From positions 1 through 12,307 of the forward strand of contig JAJDBI010000219.1 in the NCBI GenBank assembly GCA_029261435.1: a stretch of 12,307 bases of DNA, written 5' to 3'. The position numbers and the translations under genes were made by a program. Of the stretch, positions 6,692 to 12,307 are shown one piece after another (the stretch's first letter is position 1; each line of letters opens with the position of its first letter). Source of the stretch: Nitrospinaceae bacterium (lineage in GTDB: Bacteria; Nitrospinota; Nitrospinia; Nitrospinales; VA-1). The notes beneath the pieces were generated by a model. It worked only from the letters and a program-made list of their open reading frames with translations, was not told where the DNA came from and did no database searches.

Positions 6692-7110
6692 AAGCTTGTC
6701 TAACGTATTGGTTAATTAATAAGGGTTTTCTTGAAGAACATTGAGCTTAAATGAGTATACAGGGGGAGGTCAAGTTGGGTGCCTGCCTCTCCAGCGAACA
6801 TGATTCGAATACTTTTCTTAATTTGATTTATTATGGCTGAAGAAATCTCTGCTAACTATCTACTAACAAAGTACAACATAGACTCACCCGCAAAAAACTA
6901 CTATATGCACACAATACAACAGCAATTTAGCATTTCCAATATTAATCTTAACTGTTAAGCTTCTAAAATATCTTCTCAATGCATAATCCTATAGATGCAA
7001 CTCGTTGCCCCCTCGTCACTTGTTAACTTCCTTTTATGATTTGAACGGTTTGAAAGGAATAGTATTTTCTTTTCTGGCACATAATCCTTTTTACGATTTA
7101 CAATGGGCTC
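6692..7110. other. AT-rich divergent intergenic region
   Basis: A 419-base gap between the wzz-like gene (leftward) and the SUMF1-like gene (rightward), so it should hold both promoters. I find no open frame with family resemblance, no tRNA-like fold and no long repeat. The only notable structure is a short perfect dyad at 6947-6959 (CTTAAC-T-GTTAAG). No well-spaced consensus -35/-10 pair could be assigned for either gene. Confidence 0.5.
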
Positions 7111-7761
7111 ATGAATACTGTCGCCCTTTTTATTTCCTTAATCCTTGTATCGGGATTAAACATTGCTGACGTATCTGAAATGGTGGAAGTGCCTGCCGGG
7201 GAAGTTGTCATGGGTGACAATGCCGATGACTATGCCTCTCCCAAAAAGACTGCAGTCCTTGGAACTTTCTTCATCGACCGATTTGAAGTGACCAATGAAG
7301 AATTCCGGCAACAGTTTTCAGACCATACATTCTGGGAAGGTTTCGAGCCTCACCCTGTCACCAACATAACCTGGTATCAGGCTGAAACTTATTGCGAACA
7401 AGTTGGCAAACGCCTGCCCACAGAGGAAGAATGGGAAAAATCTGCTCGAGGCACCGATGCCCGGCTTTATCCCTGGGGAAACAAACCACTGCGCAAAAAA
7501 CCACATCCGTTTTATTCTGGAATCATAAAACGCCGCGTCGGACTCAATAAAAAAGACAGCTCACCGTATGGAGTCCGCGATATGGCAAGCTCTGTCTGGG
7601 AATGGACTGCGAGTTCCGAAAACAAGAAAAAGGTCACCAGAGGTGGGCTGTGGAACCATCACTTGGATTATGAATACGGAAAAACTTTTGACCGCAACCT
7701 GATCGCTCCTTCAGAGCGATTCATTTTTCTGGGATTTAGATGCGTCAATTCGGAAAATTAA
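7111..7761 (+). CDS. Secreted SUMF1/formylglycine-generating-enzyme-fold protein, probably not an active FGE
   Basis: A 216-residue protein with a hydrophobic signal segment (about 3-19) and no lipobox cysteine. Nearly all the rest is one FGE-sulfatase (SUMF1) domain. Visible family blocks are VEVPAGEVVMGDN (25-37), FFIDRFEVTNEEF (53-65), PVTNITWYQAETYCEQVGKRLPTEEEWE (82-109), YPWGN (120-124), SPYGVRDMASSVWEW (151-165), TRGG (176-179) and GFRC (208-211). True formylglycine-generating enzymes carry two active-site cysteines after the RGG block. Here that stretch is WNHHLDYEYGKTF with no cysteine, and the protein is shorter than usual. It is more likely a structural or accessory protein. Its last 22 bases overlap the start of the molybdoenzyme gene, so the two are translationally coupled and probably act together in the periplasm. 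The ATG at 7111 has only a weak GGG-containing upstream signal. Confidence 0.85.
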   Translation: MNTVALFISLILVSGLNIADVSEMVEVPAGEVVMGDNADDYASPKKTAVLGTFFIDRFEVTNEEFRQQFSDHTFWEGFEPHPVTNITWYQAETYCEQVGKRLPTEEEWEKSARGTDARLYPWGNKPLRKKPHPFYSGIIKRRVGLNKKDSSPYGVRDMASSVWEWTASSENKKKVTRGGLWNHHLDYEYGKTFDRNLIAPSERFIFLGFRCVNSEN

Positions 7762-8474
7762 CACGCCGACTTTTTATAAAAGGAGGGATTTGGTCAACAG
7801 CTCTATTTTTCTGGAACCTGTTTCGCGGCCTCACAAAAGCAGAGGCCACCGATTCGTTTTCAGGGACCGATTTTGTCGGTAAAACCCGAGAGGGGAAACA
7901 CCGCTCTTTCTACATCAATTTCTGGAAACCTATGCGTCGCATCAACGGTAAAACCTGGACATTGAAAATAAGTGGTTTGTGCGAATCCCCAACAACTTTC
8001 ACGCTGACTGATCTAAAAAACCTTCCTGCTCAGTCGCAATCTTCCCGACTCAAATGTGTGGAGTGCTGGTCAGCGCGTGCAGAATGGCGCGGATTTTCGA
8101 TAAAAGAACTCGAGAAGGTGATTCGTCCCCATGCTTCCGCCAGAGGAGTGGTGTTTCATTGCGGTGATGAATATAAGGAATACTTGTCACGCGAAGCATT
8201 AACTCAAGATCGGGTTCTGCTCGTGCACAGCATGAACGGCAAACTTCTTTCCGATGCTCACGGATTTCCATTGCGGTTGATTGCTCCCTCCAAGTACGGT
8301 TACAAAAACCCCAAGGCGATTCTGGAAATGGAATATGTTGCAGAACAGCAATCAGGAACCTGGAGCAAGATCGGCCCATACTCACCAGACGGCACCATCC
8401 TGCCTGGCGGGGACCACCCTCTCGAATATGATAAACAGCCCCGAAGAATCTCCGGCGGAGAAATTCCCTACTAG
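7740..8474 (+). CDS. Tat-exported sulfite-oxidase/MsrP-like molybdopterin-dependent oxidoreductase
   Basis: A 244-residue protein starting with a twin-arginine signal: TRRLFIKGG at 8-16, then the hydrophobic stretch IWSTALFFW. It should therefore fold with its cofactor in the cytoplasm and be exported to the periplasm. The mature part is a single sulfite-oxidase-type molybdopterin domain. Family marks are WTLKISGLCESPTTFTL (73-89), the expected molybdenum-ligand Cys106 in RLKCVECWSA, HGFPLRLIAPSKYGYK (174-189) and DGTILPGGDHPLE (217-229). Compared with E. coli MsrP (YedY, about 330 residues) it is short, and no MsrQ-like haem membrane partner is in the window, so the electron partner and substrate are unknown. 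It starts inside the end of the SUMF1-like gene (22-base overlap), with GGGA about 8 bases before the ATG. I do not assign msrP: the family is clear, the specific function is not. Confidence 0.88.
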   Translation: MRQFGKLTRRLFIKGGIWSTALFFWNLFRGLTKAEATDSFSGTDFVGKTREGKHRSFYINFWKPMRRINGKTWTLKISGLCESPTTFTLTDLKNLPAQSQSSRLKCVECWSARAEWRGFSIKELEKVIRPHASARGVVFHCGDEYKEYLSREALTQDRVLLVHSMNGKLLSDAHGFPLRLIAPSKYGYKNPKAILEMEYVAEQQSGTWSKIGPYSPDGTILPGGDHPLEYDKQPRRISGGEIPY

Positions 8475-8507
8475 GCGTAGGGCCAGCACTGCATTACTCA
8501 TCAAACC

Positions 8508-8523
8508 GAGAAAAATATTTCTC
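8508..8523. terminator. Possible weak bidirectional terminator hairpin
   Basis: GAGAAA (8508-8513) pairs with TTTCTC (8518-8523) around a 4-base loop, in the 93-base gap between two convergent genes. The position suits a shared terminator. The stem is short and AT-rich and no clear T-run follows, so support is weak. Confidence 0.25.
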
Positions 8524-8567
8524 ACCAACAATCGCTATTGCCAGCCGGATCCACGCCGAGTGGTTGG

Positions 8568-10628
8568 TCAGCGGGGGCTTGCGGCAATATTACCTCCGTC
8601 TATGGTAATGATACTTCCCGTTGTTTTTTCTGCCAATGCCAGGTTGAGGAATCCCTGTGCCACATCGGTATCATAGACTTCCTCTTGCAAAAGGTTGTTT
8701 CTGAAATAATCATCAGGAGAGAGTCCACGCGCACCGGCTCTTTCTTTCACCACTTCCTCAGAAAACAGTGCCGTACGAATGCGGTCGGCGTTGATAGCGT
8801 TAGAGCGAACACCATCAGAACCATAGTCCAGCGCATACTGCTTGGTGAGTGCCACCACTGCCGACTTGGGAAGCGCGTATGGGCCAAAGTTTTTTCCTGG
8901 ATTGAACGCCGCTTTGGATGCATTGAACAGCAAAACGCCTCCTGTTTTCTGTCTCAGAAAAAGTTTCAAAGCTTCGGAGGCCAACACCTGATGAGAGAAA
9001 AAGTTCAATTCGAAACTTGCGCGCAATGCTTTCATATCCATCTCACCAATCGCACCCTGTACGGCGTTACCGGCATTGGAAATCAAAATATCGATACCGC
9101 CAAAGATATTAACTATTTGTTTAAACGACTGGTGCACGGCTGACTCGTCGGTCACATCCAAAACCTCAGCAACAACACCCGCCTTGGATTTTTTGCGTAT
9201 AGACTCAGCAGCTTCTTGTAATTTATCGGCCGTTACATCGGTGAGAAAAAGATTCGCCCCTTGCTCGGCAAAAAGCCTGGCGGTGGCCAAACCAATTCCA
9301 GAAGCGGCCCCCGTGATGTACACTACCCTGCCCTGCAAAGTCGGAGCTTTGCTTTTGCCCAGCTTGGCCTGCTCTAATGACCAGTATTCCATATCGAACA
9401 GGTCACTCGGATCAAGGGGTTTATACTCTCCCACTGAAAAGGATTTGTGGATGATATCAATAGTGTGCTGATAAATATCGGCTGAGATCCCAGTCTCTTT
9501 AACCGTTTTACCGATCGTCACCAAGCCTAACCCGGCCACCAGCAGAACCCGGGGCAACTGGTCCAGTTCGGTTTTATCCACCCCTTTGGCAGTTTTGTTG
9601 GCCTCAAAATACTGATGATAGCTTTCACAATAACCGCTCAGAGCCTGAAGGATTTCCTCCCGTAGCTTGTCATGATCTTGCCACTGTTGCAGGTTCAGGA
9701 GCAGAGGTTTTTGTTTGGTACGGATCACATGATCCGGGGTGGCAGTGCCAACCTGAGACCACTCCCCACACTCTTTGCTGGAAGCAAACGCTTTTGCCTG
9801 AGCGTCTACACGATGGTGGAGAACCCAGTCCTTGCCGGACTTTTCTTTATATAGTCCGCGAAGCACAGGTGCCAACGCATTCATCAAGGTTTCCTCCTCA
9901 GCATTCAATGCAGGACCTGTAAGGGGAGTAAGAGGTTTTAACGTGTTCTTCTGGATATATTCTTCCAAAAGAGTCACCGCGTGGATATGCCTTTCGTAAC
10001 TTTCTTTAGCAGTATTGCCAAAGGTGAATAACCCGTGATTGATCAGCAAAAGCCCCTCAACATGCGGGTTTTTTTCATATACTTCAGCAGAAGCTTTGGC
10101 AAGTGCAAAACCAGGCATGATGTATGAAACGATAGCGATCTTGTCCCCATAAATTTCCCGGCAGATTTTCTCAGCATCCGGTTGGTTGGCGATGATCAAA
10201 CTGGCATCTGCGTGCGAGTGGTCAATAAATTTATGCGGTAAAAACGCGTGCAATAGTGTTTCCACCGAGGGGTTGGGCGAAGACGCATCCAACAAATGCG
10301 TTCTCTGCTCATTGACCATATCCTCATCGCTCAACCGGTCGAGGCCTCGCAATTTCTGCAGATGATCAAGCAGGACTCCGGGAAGACCCGGGGGCTCCAG
10401 CGTATCCAAATCCCAACCACTGCCTTTCACATAAAGCACATCGACCTCTTCATTCACCTTGTTACGGGTGCGCGACTTGACCGATGTGTTGCCTCCACCA
10501 TGAAGCACCAGCGAGGGATCGGCACCTATCAATCTTGATGTGTAAACCCGCAGTGCAATGTCTTCTGAGACTTCCTTATATTTTTCAATAGCCGCTTTGG
10601 CATCGGCTTCATTCCATTTGTTTTCCAT
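8568..10628 (-). CDS. Bifunctional class II aldolase / short-chain dehydrogenase
   Basis: A 686-residue cytoplasmic fusion. The N-terminal class II aldolase/adducin domain (about 15-230) has the glycine-rich LHGGGNTSVK (42-51), Glu123 in SVETLLHAF, and the zinc ligands His137 and His139 (DHSHAD) and His198 (INHGLFTFG). A linker region (about 240-425) continues the pattern of the family. The C-terminal short-chain dehydrogenase (about 432-686) has the nucleotide-binding TGAASGIG (439-446), NAG (518-520), and a catalytic set of Ser571, Tyr584 and Lys588 in YALPK. All key residues are present, so both activities are plausible. Characterised relatives such as B. subtilis YuxG/RhaEW and Rhizobium RhaD cleave rhamnulose-1-phosphate and oxidise lactaldehyde. 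No other rhamnose genes are here, so the substrate is open. It follows the membrane glycosyltransferase gene by 25 bases, suggesting an operon. The ribosome-binding site GGAAG lies 4 bases before the ATG. Confidence 0.93.
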   Translation of the reverse strand: MENKWNEADAKAAIEKYKEVSEDIALRVYTSRLIGADPSLVLHGGGNTSVKSRTRNKVNEEVDVLYVKGSGWDLDTLEPPGLPGVLLDHLQKLRGLDRLSDEDMVNEQRTHLLDASSPNPSVETLLHAFLPHKFIDHSHADASLIIANQPDAEKICREIYGDKIAIVSYIMPGFALAKASAEVYEKNPHVEGLLLINHGLFTFGNTAKESYERHIHAVTLLEEYIQKNTLKPLTPLTGPALNAEEETLMNALAPVLRGLYKEKSGKDWVLHHRVDAQAKAFASSKECGEWSQVGTATPDHVIRTKQKPLLLNLQQWQDHDKLREEILQALSGYCESYHQYFEANKTAKGVDKTELDQLPRVLLVAGLGLVTIGKTVKETGISADIYQHTIDIIHKSFSVGEYKPLDPSDLFDMEYWSLEQAKLGKSKAPTLQGRVVYITGAASGIGLATARLFAEQGANLFLTDVTADKLQEAAESIRKKSKAGVVAEVLDVTDESAVHQSFKQIVNIFGGIDILISNAGNAVQGAIGEMDMKALRASFELNFFSHQVLASEALKLFLRQKTGGVLLFNASKAAFNPGKNFGPYALPKSAVVALTKQYALDYGSDGVRSNAINADRIRTALFSEEVVKERAGARGLSPDDYFRNNLLQEEVYDTDVAQGFLNLALAEKTTGSIITIDGGNIAASPR

Positions 10629-10653
10629 ATCACTTCCAATAAGTTATTTAGTA

Positions 10654-12156
10654 TTAGGGGTTGTTGGTTTCACGGCAAAGTCTGTATCCGCTGACCATTA
10701 TGATTCCGACCAGAGCAACAGGAGGGAAAAGCCAAAAGTAAAAAGGGTATCCGAACAGATACATATAATACCACCAGAAATTGGGCACATTAACGGCCAG
10801 TCCGTTTTCCAGCACCACGTCTATATCCGTCCCCAGAAATCGCTCGCCCTTTTTTGCAAGGGAAACCATTTGCGCTATCTGTAAATCATCGCCGAGATTT
10901 TCAAAGACCTTTCCAACCTGTTTGAATTGGCCGATCAACTGGGAATACTTTGGGGAAAATAAAATCTGGTCGCGCCCCAAACTTCCAAAGTCTCGGCTCA
11001 TTTCATAATAGTAGCGGGCAATATTGACCGTCACAGAAGGTAGCTGAACTAAAACCCCAGCTACCAGGATCACTATAATGGGAACTCTAACAACTTGTTT
11101 ATACTCCTGCAAAAGAAACCCAATGGGTAAAATCAAATACGGCACAACCAGCAGCATCAATCGAGGCCCCCAGCTCATACCCCCTTCCCAACTCCCCCAG
11201 AAAGAAAACAATAACAAGTGCGAAATAATGAGCCAACCAAAAAGCAATGCCGTTTTTCTTTGCGCTCGGAAACAAAGCCCGAAGGACAAGCACCCAAGCA
11301 GAGTTAAAGGATTGAACAAAAACAAGGATTTACCCGGCGAAAAAAGGAGGCCAAAAAAACCAACCAAAAATTGACCGGAAAATTTTTCATATCCAGTTTC
11401 CAGTGGGTCTGCGAACCGGATATAATTATATGCCATGATGATAAAAAGGACTAGGACTACAGGAACTGCCGGGCGGATCAAACCCTCAACCAACTCGCTC
11501 ACATTTTTCTCTTCCGATTCAGCCCACACCATCCATTGGTAAATAATAAATCCCGGTATAACCACCAGCACCGCTAACCGACAGGAAACCGCTAGCGCCA
11601 GAAACGTTCCCGCCCAAAGCAGATCCCGCTTCCGCATCGCAGGGTCTTTGCTCGTCACGAAATATACTGCCGACAACAGCAACAAAGTAGCAGCAGGTTC
11701 GCTCATAAAGTCTTCCGAGTAATACCAGGCTATGGTGGAGAGCCCAAACCCGGATGACAACATTAAAGCGGTCCGTGGACTAAAGTCAAACCGGTTCGTT
11801 GCAAATTGAAAAATCACCAGACAACTGAGAGTCGTGAGCAGAGCATTAATCATGCTTACAGAAAATTGCGTCGCCAAAGAAGCCTCGATGCCCAACAGAA
11901 GTGATAACACCTTACCAAAAATGTAAAAAGGAATGGCTAGAACGCTCATTCCTAATCCATATTTGGAAAATTGTGGTCCCGACGCACCCTCCAAGGTAAC
12001 CACCTCAGAAAAACTCAAGCTTTGGTTTTCGACCATCGCCTGGGTCAGGTAGAACATAATTTTCCCGTCTGCCGACTGGATCGACCCCTGCCCAGTCAGG
12101 ACATATATGGAAAGAAAAAAAAGGAACAGCATCAAGTGGGTTCTGGGCTTCGTCAT
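10654..12156 (-). CDS. GT-C type membrane glycosyltransferase (GT39/PMT-like)
   Basis: A 500-residue polytopic membrane protein with about ten hydrophobic segments. An N-terminal TM (about 8-22) is followed by an extracytoplasmic acidic motif QSADGK (Asp30), as in GT-C enzymes where an aspartate in the first loop is catalytic. Later blocks typical of this uncharacterised bacterial group are YYSEDFMSEP (145-154), LLFSPGKSLFLFNPL (270-284) and GSWEGGMSWGPRLM (321-334). A soluble stretch (about 380-460) precedes a final TM (about 465-490). Such proteins transfer sugars from polyprenyl-phosphate donors on the outer face of the inner membrane. Donor and acceptor cannot be read from sequence. It is the first gene of a probable two-gene unit with the aldolase/dehydrogenase 25 bases downstream. 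The start at 12156 has no strong ribosome-binding site but places the first membrane helix normally. Confidence 0.8.
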   Translation of the reverse strand: MTKPRTHLMLFLFFLSIYVLTGQGSIQSADGKIMFYLTQAMVENQSLSFSEVVTLEGASGPQFSKYGLGMSVLAIPFYIFGKVLSLLLGIEASLATQFSVSMINALLTTLSCLVIFQFATNRFDFSPRTALMLSSGFGLSTIAWYYSEDFMSEPAATLLLLSAVYFVTSKDPAMRKRDLLWAGTFLALAVSCRLAVLVVIPGFIIYQWMVWAESEEKNVSELVEGLIRPAVPVVLVLFIIMAYNYIRFADPLETGYEKFSGQFLVGFFGLLFSPGKSLFLFNPLTLLGCLSFGLCFRAQRKTALLFGWLIISHLLLFSFWGSWEGGMSWGPRLMLLVVPYLILPIGFLLQEYKQVVRVPIIVILVAGVLVQLPSVTVNIARYYYEMSRDFGSLGRDQILFSPKYSQLIGQFKQVGKVFENLGDDLQIAQMVSLAKKGERFLGTDIDVVLENGLAVNVPNFWWYYMYLFGYPFYFWLFPPVALVGIIMVSGYRLCRETNNP

Positions 12157-12206
12157 CGCGAAATAGAAACTCTGGCAAGAAAATGCTAAGAATGGAACTT
12201 CCTAAC

Positions 12207-12307
12207 TCATTGTTTATCATAATATTTTGGGCCGGTCAAAAATTGGTCTTTGGCTTTCGGCATTTTCCTGTTACAAAGCCTTCTGAATTGAATAAACTTC
12301 TGTGCTA
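12207..12307 (-). CDS. Possible C-terminal tail of an upstream minus-strand gene
   Basis: One minus-strand frame is open from the right edge of the window to a TGA at 12209-12207. It gives about 32 residues ending MPKAKDQFLTGPKYYDKQ, basic and hydrophilic. It would end 50 bases before the membrane glycosyltransferase start, a spacing suited to a gene of the same operon. The stretch is too short for family recognition, and an open frame of this length can occur by chance. Confidence 0.2.
   Translation of the reverse strand, partial: AQKFIQFRRLCNRKMPKAKDQFLTGPKYYDKQ

Noticed and set aside
7102..7113. Tiny ATG frame overlapping the SUMF1-like start (ATGGGCTCATGA)
   Set aside because: Only three codons before a stop; it might affect initiation at 7111 but nothing supports a functional leader peptide.
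8538..9143. 201-codon plus-strand open frame antisense to the aldolase/dehydrogenase gene
   Set aside because: It lies opposite conserved dehydrogenase sequence including the YxxxK motif, and its own translation resembles no family.

Overview
The window carries eight recognisable protein-coding genes, one cut by the left edge, plus a doubtful ninth at the right edge. They look like chromosomal housekeeping and cell-envelope genes of a Gram-negative bacterium. The evidence for Gram-negative is a Tat-exported molybdoenzyme, a secreted transglutaminase-like protein, a Wzz-type polysaccharide protein and a GT-C membrane glycosyltransferase. Base composition is intermediate. The reliance on a class II (B12-dependent) ribonucleotide reductase and the style of the proteins would fit a marine lineage such as Nitrospinota, but that is a guess from general resemblance. 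I see no mobile element, phage gene, CRISPR array, tRNA or rRNA.

Left part (1-2084, minus strand): the first 47 codons of nrdJ (1-143), a 456-base non-coding region rich in palindromes and repeats (144-599), and a secreted transglutaminase-like protein (600-2084). Middle (2372-5441, plus strand): guaB and guaA, the two enzymes that turn IMP into GMP, 46 bases apart and probably one operon. guaB has an extended -10 promoter placed so close to its ATG that the mRNA is probably leaderless. nrdJ and guaBA both serve nucleotide supply.

Right part: a solitary Wzz-type chain-length protein on the minus strand (5546-6691), clearly AT-richer than its neighbours. After a 419-base AT-rich gap comes an overlapping plus-strand pair (7111-8474): a secreted SUMF1-fold protein that lacks the formylglycine-generating-enzyme cysteines, and a Tat-exported sulfite-oxidase/MsrP-like molybdopterin protein. 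Converging on this pair is a minus-strand two-gene unit (12156 down to 8568): a GT-C type membrane glycosyltransferase followed 25 bases later by a fused class II aldolase / short-chain dehydrogenase.

Nothing here is a clearly new multi-gene system. The points most worth following are the palindrome and repeat cluster around a candidate nrdJ promoter, the probable leaderless guaB transcript, and the translationally overlapping SUMF1-like / molybdoenzyme pair.
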